NCBI GenBank assembly: GCA_014529385.2
Contig: CM043952.1
Span: forward strand, 65,746,370-65,810,369
DNA from: Adiantum capillus-veneris
Lineage: Eukaryota > Streptophyta > Polypodiopsida > Polypodiales > Pteridaceae
Length of the DNA stretch: 64,000 nucleotides
Reading direction: 5' to 3'
Shown: positions 35,440-47,374 of the stretch, in pieces
Position numbering within the stretch: the first letter of the stretch is position 1
How the letters are laid out: every line of letters begins with the position of its first letter
Notes under the pieces: generated by a model
Databases searched by the model: none
Seen by the model: only the letters and a program-made list of their open reading frames with translations
Told to the model about the DNA's origin: nothing
Translations under genes and position numbers: made by a program

Positions 35440-37272
35440 GTGAGGTCCAATGTGATGCTTGTGGTGATTGCCTTGGAGCTGTTTTGCTCCAAGAAGGGCA
35501 CGCCATACGCTATGAGAGTCGAAGGCTCGACCCTGTTGAGCAAGCTCTAGGCATATATGAAAAGGAACTCCTTGCAGTTCTACATGCCTTAGACTCATGG
35601 AAGCACTACTTATTGGGGACTCCTTTCATTCTGCAAACGGATCACCAAAGTCTTAAGTACTTCATGAAGCAGACCAAGCTCTCCGACGAACAAATGAGGT
35701 AGGAAAATTTCCTTTTGCAATTTCATTTTCATATTGCTCACATTGCTGCCAAGCATAATCAAGTAGCTGATGCACAAGACAGCCGAGAGTGAATGTGGTT
35801 TCCATAGCAACTCACAATGATCTATCTTCAATGATAGATGAGTATGCTATTGATCCCGATTTTAGAGATGTGATTTTAGCCCTTGCATTAGGAAAGAAAG
35901 AAGAACCATTTACTTTACAATATGGTTATCTTCTCTATGGCAATAGACTATGTGTTACTAACTCACTACGTGATAAAGTAATGTATGAATCACATGCTCC
36001 ACCTTATGCGGGGCATAGAGGGATTCAATCTACCTTAAAGGGAATTGAAACATATTTCTATTGGCCTACCATGAAAGTGAACATACAAGAGTATGTTTCT
36101 AAATGCCAAAAGACAAAATTTGATAGAGGGAAGCAACTTGGATTGCTTCAACCCTTGCCAATCCCTAATTCACCATGGGAGAGCATATCCATGGATTTTA
36201 TCTTTGGATTGCCTAAGTCTATCCATGGGAATACGGGAATATGGACGATAGTAGACAGGTTCAGTAAACAAGCTCATTTTATACCTGTCAAAAAGACTAT
36301 CAAAGCCCATCAAATGGCAACCCTCTTCATTTCACAAATTTTCAAGTACCATGGCTTGCCAATGTCCATAGTGTCTGATAGAGATCCTAGAATGACCAGT
36401 AATTTCTGGAAGGGTCTCTTTGAGAATTTAGGGACAAGGCTAAACTTCTCTTCGGCCTATCATCCACAAACGGATGGCCAAAGTGAAATAGCTAACCTAA
36501 CAATTCTCGATCTACTAAAAGCCTATGTAACAGAAGTAGATCAAAGATCCCAATGGGAGAAGTACTTACCCTTAGTGGAGTATGCTTACAATAACACTGT
36601 ACATACTTCCACGGGAAAAGCACCTTTCGAGGTAATAGAGGGAAGATCAAAAAGTCCCTTGCTACTTAAGGTACATGGGAAGATCTTCGCTGCAGATGAG
36701 TATAGCTGAGACCTACAAGATTCTTTTCAAAAGATTAAGGATGCTATCTCTATCTCACAGCAAAGGAAAAAGGCTGCTGCTGACAAGCACAGAAGAGCCC
36801 AAGCCTTTAAAGAAAATGATTGGGTCTTATTAAAGTTTCCCAAGGCTCGATTAAGGCACACGACGGGCAAGAATCCTATGGGCCACCAAAAGTACTATGC
36901 TAAACTAGCAAAAAGGTTCTATGGTCCCTTCCAGATTCTTAGGCCAATCAATGAGATGGCCTATCAACTCAAGTTGCCCAATAATTGGCTCATACACAAT
37001 GCTTTCATGTGAGCCTATTAAAGCCTTACAAAGGAGAGCCACCTCAAGAACCAATCATTGAAGACCCACCGGAGATCAAGGACCAAGAGAAGGTGCTACA
37101 GCCCGAGTCCATTCTCCGACATGAAGAAAAGGTATTAAGAGGCGGTAAGACTATCCGACGATATCTTATTAAGTTTAATAATTATCCTTTTGAAGATGCT
37201 AGATGGATGCAAGGCATACAATTAAAGGATAACCTAAACCTTGTCAATGCTTACAATGCTTCCCAAGAGTAA
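35440..37272 (+). pseudogene. Ty3/gypsy chromovirus copy B, RNase H-integrase-chromodomain
   Basis: RNase H comes first (VQCDACGDCLGAVLLQEG, YEKELLAVLHALDSWKHYL, QTDHQSLKYF). Integrase follows (AGHRGIQSTLKGIETYFYWP; MDFIFGLP, VSDRDPRMTSNFW and HPQTDGQSEIANLT, supplying D, D and E). The tail is KGEPPQEPIIED and then a chromodomain-like segment with LQPESILRHEEK, RRYLIKFNNYPFEDARW and DNLNLV at about 37090-37250. This places it among chromoviruses, which target heterochromatin through that domain. In the integrase zinc finger only one of two Cys remains (YVSKCQKTK). Breaks are a TAG at 35700-35702, a shift near 35780, a TGA at 36707-36709 and a shift near 37010. RT and everything before it are missing. 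The LTR follows at 37600. Confidence 0.95.
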
Positions 37273-37599
37273 GCAAATGTACAAAATCTTAAAAACGAAC
37301 AAAAGACTCTCTTTTCTTTATTGTGCACAAAAATGAATTAATATGCATGCTTAGATCAAGTTTGTGGAGACGACGTCTAGAGCTTGTCACTCTACTATGG
37401 AAGATTGATAAGGACTAATGTGCAGACATGCTTGCGGCAGCCTCAAGCTCTCAAGCGCCAAATGGACTAGTCATCCATTGTGGAACGATGTCGTAGGGTA
37501 ACATAGGGATCCTCTACCCGCGAAGAAAAGGACTCATAAATATGCTTTATCTTCTCTACACCATAGTCGAGGACGACTATGATTTCAAGAGAGAGGTAA
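37273..37599 (+). other. 3' untranslated part of copy B with polypurine tract
   Basis: No frame of note. It ends in the purine run CAAGAGAGAGGTAA directly before the LTR. Confidence 0.6.
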
Positions 37600-37977
37600 T
37601 GTCATAATAATCAATATCTAATTCTCCTAAATGATTTTCTCATATTAAACTGATCATTTAATGTGGGGAAGTGTCAGGGGAGAAAAAGCTAGAATATTGG
37701 TTAAGCTAGTAGACCGGCCACTATAAGGATCCAAAGGAGGGAAAATAGGGATCCAAAAGGGGGGCCATCTTCAAAAGAGCCATGTGCAACAATGGGCTAA
37801 AAAGACCCTAAGGTTCAGCCCATTAAAACTTCCAAAATGCTAAGGTTCCAAAATTCAAAGGTTGTGTCCAAAGGTCAACCCTAGGGGAATTGGATGCTTT
37901 GTGTGTGTACAAAAAAGTCTTTTGCAATCCCTACTTAGGAGGGGGAAGGCCTTTCTTGTATGGGATGAGAGAGAAAT

Positions 37978-38029
<52 letters not shown>

Positions 38030-39218
38030 GCTCCCTTTACACAAAGGGAATGAGGGACACATGTCAGCTCCCTAGCCCAGATGCCCACAAGGTGTACCCA
38101 ATTCCTATTGGATGGCCTTGGAGGTGGACCAATGAGAATTAGGCTAGAGTAAATCTAGTTTAATTAATTTAAAAACACTTAATAAAAGAACCAATGAGAA
38201 TTAAGTCCTCTAGAAGACTATTGGACAGTCTCCCAAGGGGTCCAATGAGCATTCAACATCCCAATGGCTTGCCTGATTCTTATTGGCCAGGAGGCAAAGA
38301 GGTCCAATGAGAGTTTAATTGAATTATTAAATTGCCTAAAGCTCTCAGAAAAGGGGAAAGGGGGACACATGTCAAAAGGCTATCACTTATGCTGCTTAAT
38401 AGTCATTGGCTTGACCTGGGGAGGTCCAATGAGGGTAGAGAAAGAGCAAATAGCAAGAGGGCTCGCCCAAGAGAGAGAGGGGGCTGATTTTTGCAAGGCA
38501 TTATCACACAAACACTCACACAATCTCATGTGTGAAGAAAAGAAGACTATCTCTTCCCAAGCTTTAATGGAGAGCTCATCACCTACTCCAAGCTTGTGAG
38601 ATAGAAGCCTACATCGACACACTCTTGGCATGTGGATGCAAATCCAACCAAGAGCCAAGCTTCAATGCATGCTCATCTCCTCTACCATGATAATTACTAA
38701 GCTAATCTATGCTAATATGAGTGATTATGTGAGGAGTTGTACATCTTTCTTGTAAGATACTCCTTCTTCCTCTCAATCTACTCTCATACCCTGCTATCTC
38801 TCACCATCTTCGAAGGTGTGTGAGGTCTTGGGTCTGAGACCGGGGATAATTGATGTTGTGTTTACTAAGTGTTTTGCTTAGTGCATGAAGCTTTCATCTT
38901 CATTGCACTAGCTAGTCTTGAAGGAACACAAAGAATTGTATTGTACAATGTCTCTCTTGATGGGAGAAATCATAATACAAAGCCTTTTGGAAGGGGGACC
39001 GGCTCCATGTAAATACGGTCCTCAACTGTTGTCAATAGCTTAATTTCTCTCTCTTTTGAAAGTATTGTTCATGCTATCTAACTAGGTGCTATGCTTTTTT
39101 GTTGATCTCTCCACCCAAGCACTCTTGTAATTATCATTAGGAATCTATTCTAATGAAATGCCCACTATGTTCATGCTAATTTCCTCTACACACAATTTTT
39201 AGGCCATTAAATGTTACA
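37600..39218 (+). repeat. 1.6-kb gypsy LTR shared by copies B and C
   Basis: It begins TGTCATAATAATC after a purine run and ends ATGTTACA one base before a PBS. Length is 1,619 bp. An (AC)n tract lies at 37979-38029. The 3' half is collinear with 32460-33219. It serves as 3' LTR for copy B on the left and 5' LTR for copy C on the right. Confidence 0.85.
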
Positions 39219-39219
39219 T

Positions 39220-39231
39220 TGGTATCAGAGC
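39220..39231 (+). promoter_or_regulatory. Primer-binding site (initiator Met tRNA type)
   Basis: TGGTATCAGAGC, an exact match to the usual plant iMet PBS, one base after the LTR end at 39218. It fixes that LTR as a 5' LTR for the gag that follows. Confidence 0.92.
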
Positions 39232-39591
39232 ACAAGGTTTTTCTTTTCTTGCTCAAGAAGGGAGGTCCTCAAGCTAGCTATAAATGGTTGGTATTATTAA
39301 TTGGCTATGAGTAAGTAGAATAGGGAATTTTCAGCCTTGCAGTGCGCCTGCCTTCGTGCAGTTAACGGGGCATCACCGTCGAGAGCTATGGTCTTAATAG
39401 TGGAGTCCTACGGGGCTTGCCTACGGCTTAACCACTATTGAGCTATTAGAAGCTTGACAGGAGCCGGTGCTGTTTTGGTGTTGAAAGACCCTCTCTTCTA
39501 TTCCTTGCAATTAATGGTATTCGAGCCACGGGTACAGTAGCTTGAGTGCTTTTTCTAAAGGGGTAAAGAGGAGTAGCAACTAGGGCTTGAA

Positions 39592-41739
39592 GTGCCAAAG
39601 TACAAAAGTTTACACCTAAAAGTTGTTAGAATGGCTGACAATAGTAAAGAGAGTGAAATTAATGTTGATAACTTTGATTTTGCTAATGAGCAAGCTACTA
39701 ATGATGCTCTGATGCTTGTTAACTATCTTGTTTCTAGGCTTCAACAAGCCATGGGCAATCCATCTCTCCAAAGTGAAGTGCAATGGCAGCTCCGTGCTCA
39801 CGGGATTCTCCAAGCTCATCACCATGACGAGAGAACACCTAGGAAGCCTCCTTGTGAGACTCCCAAAAGAGGTCTCTCTCCGATTCGGGAAGAAGAAGAG
39901 AATCCATATGAAGGGCTCAAGAATTTACTTCTTGATGATGCATCTCCTTCCCAAAGGAGAACTCAAGAGCCTCCCTCGAAGGAACGAGAAAGAAGTGAGT
40001 CTCCCGCCACCTCGGCGGAGATGGCTCCACAAAGACGGCGGGCTAAACGCTCTCCATCACCACCAAAGCGGAGAAGACCATCACACTCTTCTCCACACCA
40101 TAATTCAAAGAGGGATGATAAAAAGCAAGATAAGAAAAAGGCGAGAAAGAGGACACCCTCTTCTCCATCTTCTTCATCCTCTTCCTCTTATGAAAGTGAT
40201 GGTGAAGACGACGAAGAGCAAGACAAGAAAAAGGCGAGAAAGAGGTCACCCTCTTCTCCACCTTCTTCAAATTCTTCACCTTCTGAAGAAAGTGATGGTG
40301 CAACCTTTGAACCATCAAATAGAAGAGGCCATAGGAAATCCTATGCCGCATGGAAGAGGTCGTCCAAGCTGAAGAAATTCAAAGAGGGAGGGAAGAGCAT
40401 CTCTTTCCTTACCTATGATGGTACCTTTGGTGCTACGGACAAAGTCTTGGCCTTTATCCAACAGTTTGATGAGGAGTCCTCTAAGCTACGCCATGTAGCT
40501 ATGCACTTTCAAAAGTCCGCCAGACAATGGTGGTCTAGCCTATGAGCCAACGGTGAAGCTCCACGAACATGGAAAGCTTTAAGAGCTTCCATTATGAAGC
40601 AATTTTTGGCCACCGATGCCAAAGACAAAGTACTCACCGAATGGCAAAGCTTAAAGCTCTCTCCCTATGAATCCATCCACAAATATGTAGACAAGTTTTG
40701 GGACCTACAACTCAAAGCCACTGTCTTCAAAAATTTGGATTTTGGAGAGCAAAAGCAATAATTTTGTGCGGGCTTAACCGAAGAAATGGCGGAGTATGTC
40801 AACTCCCAAAGGCCACGTACCATATCGGCGGTAATACACCATACTATGGTGGCCTCTCGAATCAATTTCCAAACGCGGGCTAAAAGAAATAATAAGCGCA
40901 CGGAAAACAAGGGTTCCAACGAGCCTAAGGGGAAGGACAATGTCCAAAAGTCTCCTAAGGGCAACTCCAACAAAGCTAAAGAGAAGGGAGTTTACAAAGG
41001 TAAAAACAAACTCTCTCCTGAAGAGCTTGAGCGTTATCGCAAGGATAACTGGTGTTTCAAGTGCGGCGAACAAGGGCATGCGTACCGCGCTTGTCCCCAA
41101 AAGAACAACCGCCAAGATCCTCCTAGAGCTTCCTTGGTTGAAATCCAAGAGGAGGAGACTCACCAAACTCATCACAAAGGATCTCCTCTATGCCATGCTT
41201 GGGGAAAGGTAAGAGAACATGATACTTTTATTCTCTTTGACCCTGGTTCTACTCACAATTTTATATCTATAGAGTTGGCCACCAAGCTAGGCATACAAGC
41301 CTACGAGATGGGAGATGTCCTACCCACAGACAGTGCTTTAAAGGAGCAAGAAGCTTCAGTCACTCCCTTAATCGGGAAATTGAGGCTTCATGTTCAAAGC
41401 TATGTGGACAAAGAGGACTTCTTTATCTCTCCTCTCAAGCATGAGGATGTAATCCTAGCGGCACCATAGTTTGATCGCTTGGCTGCCAATGTTAAATTTC
41501 CTGAAAGGAGAATCTCCTTTAAGTTCAAGGAAAAAGACATGTATGTAGATGCTAAAGAAATGGGTAACACTATCCCCATTGTACATACACCAGCTTTCAA
41601 CAAGTCACTAAAGAGCTCTATTTCCGTGTACATGATTTTTGTTAAAGATTCTCAAAATGAACCTAATGCTTTAGCAAAAGAAAATAAAAGCAACCAAAAG
41701 GAATTAGAGTTATCCAATTTTCTCAAGGGGTCAATATGA
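39592..41739 (+). pseudogene. Ty3/gypsy copy C, gag-protease
   Basis: One continuous frame runs from the gag start, probably the ATG at 39631 (MADNSKESE), to 41739, interrupted only by TGA at 40543-40545, TAA at about 40759 and TAG at 41467-41469. Gag has a basic Ser-rich region with two near-repeats (KKKARKRTPSSPSSSSSSS and KKKARKRSPSSPPSSNSSP), then the capsid-like KVLAFIQQFDEES and RQWWSS. A zinc knuckle CFKCGEQGHAYRACP (C-X2-C-X4-H-X4-C) lies at about 41053. The protease carries DPGSTHNFIS, a form known from plant gypsy elements. After SNFLKGS the sequence passes straight into LINE sequence at 41731, so RT, RNase H and integrase are missing. Confidence 0.93.
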
Positions 41740-43163
41740 TGCACCGTTGAAAACTAAATGGGAAGCTTTCAAATAGGTTATTTGTTCTTGTGCTGAAGAA
41801 TTCTTTGCCATTAAGCATCTCCATGGTATCAACAAAGATAGATCACGCAAAAGGTGGTTTGATAAAGAATGTCAAGATGCTCAAAAGTCCTTGATAAAGC
41901 TTGATGCAACTATGGACAAAGACAACTATCAAAATCATTTGCATACATACAAGGCATTGATTCAAAAGAAGAGAAAAAGATGGGAAGTAAAGCAACAACT
42001 TTTTTAAGTCCAAGAAAAAGCACATTCATGTGGAAGATTTTGGAGAACTTGAGAGGCAAGTGGGTTGAGAATTTTGGTAACTTGAGTCTTGTGGATATGT
42101 ACACACATTGTAGGCAATTATATGAGCAAGCAAATGCTGAAAAAATGCCATTTTATGGTTCACTCCTATGTATGCCCTCTTTTTTTAACTATTGAGGATG
42201 TATGTGGTGGGCTTGAAAAGTTGGCCACTCGCAAAGCGGCAGATCTTCAAGAAGGTATCAAGCCGGAGATGATCAAATGGACGGGAGATTTTACCCATGA
42301 GTGGATGTGTGATATGTTCAACCTTCCACTTCAACATGGTATGCCTTATGATTGGAGTACTAATTGGGTTACGCCTTTGCATAAAGGAGGGGATGTAAAG
42401 AATGTAAACAACTACCGGACTATAATGATTGGATCTCTTATGGAAAAGTTGTTTGGGTGCATAATGGAGATGAACTTGGGACAAGCGGGTTTTCGTCGAT
42501 CCTATAGCGCCATTGATCATCTTGTCACTCTTCGTGTTCTCATGGAGGAAATTCGGTTGAAAGGCAAGCAATTGTATTGTTGTTTTGTGGACTTTAAGAA
42601 AGAGATATGATTCCACGTAACACTTTGTGGAGAAGGATGGATGAACCCCAAGTGCCAATTGAGTTTATGCTTGAGGTTTTTCGAATCTATGAGAAGGTGA
42701 TTTGTTGCGAATGGGAAGAGAAATTTCAGAAATTTTTGTAAGCACTATTGGGGTTTAACAAGGATGTCCATTGTCACCAACTCTCTTTGGTCTATGCATC
42801 AATCAATTGGAACAAAAGGTACTTGAATTTATGCAAGAAGAAGGCATTGAAGAGGTTAGTATTTGCAATGTGGTAATCATGCTTTTGTTGTATGCGGATG
42901 ATGTAGTGCTTCTAGCACACACTTTAGAAGATGCACAAAAGCTTATGGTTGTCCTTGAGAGTTTTTGCTTGCATAGTGGGATGATTGTGAATGAATCCAA
43001 AACAAAGGTTATGCTTGTGAAAACAAACCATAAGGAGAAGCCATGCATTGTGTACAACAATGAGACACTTAAAAGTTGTTGAGAGCTTTAAGTACCATGG
43101 CCTTGAGGTTCCGCCCAATCACAAGTGGCATGAATGTGCTATGTGTCGTTTGGAAGCGGGAAG
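41731..43163 (+). pseudogene. LINE reverse transcriptase segment, copy 1
   Basis: Non-LTR RT with NNYRTIMIGSLMEKLFG, QAGFRRSYSAIDHLVTLRVL, CFVDFKK, SPTLFGLCINQLE and the catalytic YADDVVLLA, then FKYHGLEVP. Several frameshifts and stops break it, including one directly after FVDFKKEI. The segment matches 60964-62396 at a constant offset of 19,233 bp, with about 15 differences by eye. Both ends are abrupt: gypsy copy C on the left and the minus-strand gypsy D on the right. It has neither the LINE 5' end nor the 3' end. Confidence 0.95.
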
Positions 43164-46100
43164 CTCTTTGGGAGGAAAACCATTAGCTAGAAAGTTCACA
43201 ATCTTCTCACTCCATTCAGGTATGGTTTCGACTAGGAATAGAGAAGTATCGGGAAACTCATCATCGACTCCAATAGGGGCGTCACCATTGGGTATGCGAG
43301 ACAAATGATCCGCCATGACATGTCTTTTACCAAGTCTCACCACAATGGTAAAATCAAACTCAAGGAGAATTAACAACCATCGTGTAATTCTTCCTGTGGA
43401 ACAAGGTTTATTTACTAGATACAACAAGGCTTGATGATCAACATAGAACACAAACTTGTTGGCCAGAAGGTAGTAGTGAAATTTCTTCACTGCATAAATC
43501 ATACCTAAACCTTCTCTCTCTGTAGTGGTGTAGTTTCTCTCGGCATCATTCAATTGACGACTTGCAAAGCTAATGGGGTAGTCCAGTTTATGTTCTCCTG
43601 GTTGAGCTAGAACACACCCAATAACAAAGTTCAATTCATCAATATGCACATGGAAAATTACATTCCAATCTGGCACTCATAGAATAGGAGCGCTAGTCAA
43701 GGTCTTTTTCAATGACTTATAAGCATGGTCACACTCCGCAGTCCATTGGAACTCAATAAGAAGCTTGTACAAAGGACGAGCTATCTCGGCAAAGTTTAAA
43801 ATAAACCGTCGGTAATAATCAACATGGCCCATGAACCTTTGAGCTCCTTTATAGTTTGTAGGTGGTGGCAATTCAGCAATGGCTTTAATTTTTCTCTCAT
43901 CTGTAGAAATCCCATTTTTGGACACTATATGCCCTAAAATGACTCCATGTTTAACCCAAAATTGGCATTTGAAAGGGTTTAAGGAGATGCGATACAATCT
44001 ACACTTCTCAAACACTTTTCGTAATCATGATAGATGTTTTTTTCAAGAGGAATAAACACAAAGGTCATCTAAGAAGGCTTCACAAAACTTCCTCAAATAT
44101 TCTCTAAAAGCAGTTTTTATTAATCTTTGAAAGGTAGCAGTGGCATTGGTTAAGCCAAAAGCCATAACACAAAATGCGAACACTCCAAGTTCAGTTATAA
44201 GGCTGTTTTAGCTTGGTCCTCCAGCGCAATTGTGATTTGATTGTATCTAGAGTACCCATCTAAAAAGCTATAAGCTTCCTTCCCTGCAACTCTTTCAAGA
44301 ACATGTTCTGAATATGGCAAGGGGTAATGGTCCCTCCTAGTGGCGGCATTGACCTTCTTGAGATCCACGCACACTCTAAGTTTCCCATTCTTGTTTGGCA
44401 CAATCACTATTGGAGACACCCATTCTAAGTGCTCAATAGGGTATATGAATCCGCATTCCACAAGCTTTTCAATCTCTTCTTGAACGATTTTTGCATATTT
44501 AGGATTCATTGGGTAGGGTCGTTGCTGAACTGGTTTAGCCATGCTATTCATGGGGATTGTATGTTGCACCACAGAAGGTGGAACACCTTTCATATCATGA
44601 TATGTCCAGGCAAATATATCCCTGAATTCCTTGAGAATTTCTTTAAGTATACACTCCTCAGTCTCTTTCAGATCTTGGGCAATGAAAACATGTTTAGACT
44701 CTTCTCCTGGGTCTGCTAACTCTATTCCCTTAGCTATCACTGGACCATCATAGACTCCATTGCTCCCATCGATAGGTTTTCTTTGAGCCTTTGTATACAC
44801 AACCTTACATTCCTCTGTGGTATAGGATTTGAAATTTTCAAGTGCAGGGTGTAAGTTTGTGGGGTCCTGTTGTTCTGTGGACTGGGATTTCCTTCCAATT
44901 CCTTTTGTTGTTGAGATAACTCTCGATTTTGTCATCTCCTTACGGTACGACTCAACTTTGTCTTCTCTGTAGCCTCTAGTTGTGCGATGTCAATGGGTTG
45001 TGGGCTACACCACATAACACTTTGAAGGTATTCACCCCAGTTATCTACCAACTTTCGATGAGCATCACATGCCCCTATATAATTAAGCCATTCTGCGGTA
45101 GATTTATTTTCATTTATTCTAGCACGCACATTTGCTCGATATCTTCGCCTCTCATATCTCTTACTCTTCTTGTCTAATTTTCGATTACAACAGATCTCCA
45201 GTGAAGAGTCACTAGATGAATCGCTTCTTGTGTCTTCTGCTCCCTTGGATAGATTGTCATCTGGGGTACCACTAGGCCCTAAATGGTTTGTCCCCACATT
45301 TGTACTAAGATTTAACTCAGATTCTTTGTCCTCAGAGTCAATTTCAATTGATGATTTTGACCCCAAATCGTGTGGGCTATAGTCTTGTGAGGCGCTACTG
45401 GTTCCAATGCCAATCAAACTTTCATCTTGTAGGTCATCAGAAGCTATATGCATTTCTTCTAGCATATTTAAGGGTACGAGTGGTGGCCTTTCATCCCCCT
45501 CAGGTGTTACCCAGGTCGTCCCCCTATTTTCCCAAGTGTCTATGGTTGCTGCTAGGTGGACCCAATCCACATTGTCCGACTCAGTCATCCCAAGTAGTAC
45601 ATCCATATCAGGAGAATCTTCCCCAACATCAGTGTCCTCTTTACACGTGTAACAATACTGCAATGGGGCCGAGTGAACTGTTGTGTCAGATCTATGATCA
45701 GTTTATATAAACTTGTTTCCTAGAGGATGTGCTCGACCAGTCACAAGATCCACTCGAATGATAGAATCTTGGAACTGCAAGTAGACATGGTTTTTAGACT
45801 AGTCATGCACCATTTTTGCTTCCCTCATGAAAGGATGTCCTAAGATCATCTCCGATGCCATAGTGTGTTTGGAGAAATCCATAACAATGAAGGTAATCCT
45901 TATTTTATTTCCAAAGACCTTGATCTTGAGATCTTCTAGCATCCCAATAGGTTTAACGATAGACCCATTGGCCATCTTCACTACAATGGTTGTGGTCGCA
46001 AGGTGAGGTCTTCCCATAGTTTCCTAGCAATTTTTAGTCACAATGCTAACCCCAGGGAGGTCACCTAATAAAAATGTAAACTATCACGTGAGTTCAACAG

Positions 46101-47255
46101 AAGGGTATTTAAAGTTCTTGAAACTTACAGAAGTATATATTCAGAAGGGCATTATTTTTTCAAATTTGAAAAAAACTTACAGATTTTAAAAGAAAAGGGT
46201 ACATTATATTCCTAACAAAATTCACAGATAAGGGGTTTTACAAACATGTCTTGAACGCACATGATATGGTAGTTTTACACATAGTGAACCCCCTGAGATG
46301 CTAACCCCAACGCCACCATCAAGGATTCCCTTCATAGTTAATCCCTTAGTAGTGATTGGTATGGTTGCATTGGATTCATCACCCTCAAAGTATTGTCCCA
46401 ACTCGTTAATAGGTATTTCTATAACAAGGTTCTCATCTAGGTTGGGTTGTGGATCTAAGCATTCCTTCTCTATTAGCATCTCCCCAACTCCATCCATCTG
46501 GGCAAATTGTGGTAGCCCAAAATTCAGTTCTCCATTGAGGAAGGCTCGAAGAGCTGAGACTAGCTCAGAGTCTTTATATAGTTTGAGCATGATGGTGGTT
46601 CTAACTTCTGAAGACATGAAATCCATCAATTTGGCAATGTTTAACGTCACCTTTTGGGCTTTAGCCCCTTGACGTGGGGAAGATGGGATCTCCATTTCTT
46701 CAATAGGATCAAGTAGTCCCTCTGTATACATTCTTTCCATCAAGAAGTGAGTACGCCCACTTTCCCATGACTTTAAGTCACTTTCTTTTTGGATGACACT
46801 AGGTATGGCTAAGGGTCTATGTACTTGGTGAGGTTGTTGTTGCGTAGGGAACACGGTGTCTGTAATTTGGATCTGCCTAGGTGCTGGTTCTAGATCCATT
46901 TGGGTATCTTCTACCAAACTCCTTAATTGCTTGACTCGCTCAATCTCCTCTGTAGGGTTTGGATAAGTTCCTATCTTCTTCTTGGATCCTGACCATTGTG
47001 GCTCATGAAGATCTTCCTTGTTGGTTTCTATCTTAGTGGTTGTTTTGGTCTCCATGGTTCACCTGAATCAGAATCCTCTTTAGCGTCGTTCATATATATG
47101 GGGTCGTCACGAGTCCCTATGTTGGTCTTTGAACTGGGGTCTGACTTTGCTGCTTTTTGCGATCTCTTCCTTTGCATTAGGAAATTTCGGAGGTCATTTG
47201 GAGGGCCTTCTAAGAAAATGTATTTTTTGCACTCTCTCTCTAGAAAAAATGCCAA
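43164..47255 (-). pseudogene. Ty3/gypsy element D, gag-PR-RT-RNase H
   Basis: Reading leftward: a gag-like region 47255-46400 (KVTLNIAKLMDFMSSEVR), then a protease with LDGGVGVSI and, beyond an insertion, MGRPHLATTTIVVKMANGS and MILGHPFMREAKMVHD at 46017-45799. An acidic Ser-rich linker spans 45663-44932. RT follows with RPYPMNPKYAKIVQEEIEKL, VECGFIYPIEHLEWVSPIVI and RVCVDLKKVNAATRRDHYPL. Its catalytic FLDDLCVYS lies near 44060. RNase H has FASRQLNDAERNYTTTEREG and YVDHQALLYLVN. The chain stops near 43167 in the linker before integrase. Frames shift at about 47040, 44930, 44195 and 43677. The lineage differs from A-C. No LTR was found at either end. Confidence 0.93.
46043..46309. mobile_element. 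243-bp MITE-like insertion in the gypsy D protease
   Basis: The 12 bp ATGCTAACCCCA occur at 46043-46054 and 46298-46309, either side of 243 bp. The protease codons continue across the insert when one copy is counted (GVSI then VTKN). The insert ends are imperfect inverted repeats: GGGAGGTCACCTA at the left and, reversed, GGGGGTTCACTAT at the right. The ends and a target duplication in the 8-12 bp range suggest a small non-autonomous DNA transposon. Duplication length favours a Mutator-like over a hAT-like origin, but the exact duplication boundary is ambiguous. Confidence 0.7.
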
Positions 47256-47374
47256 ATAAAAGAGTTGGGTCTTTCATAGTAAAAGTTCAAAAAGTATACT
47301 TTAAGTAGATTCCTTACTCTTCTGAACATTCGTTCGTAGTGATTGAGGGATAATCCTCTTTTCAGTTGCATTGA

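Noticed and set aside
41244-41275. DPGS in place of DTG/DSG in the gypsy protease as an unusual active site
   Set aside because: DPGST is a known form in plant gypsy proteases.
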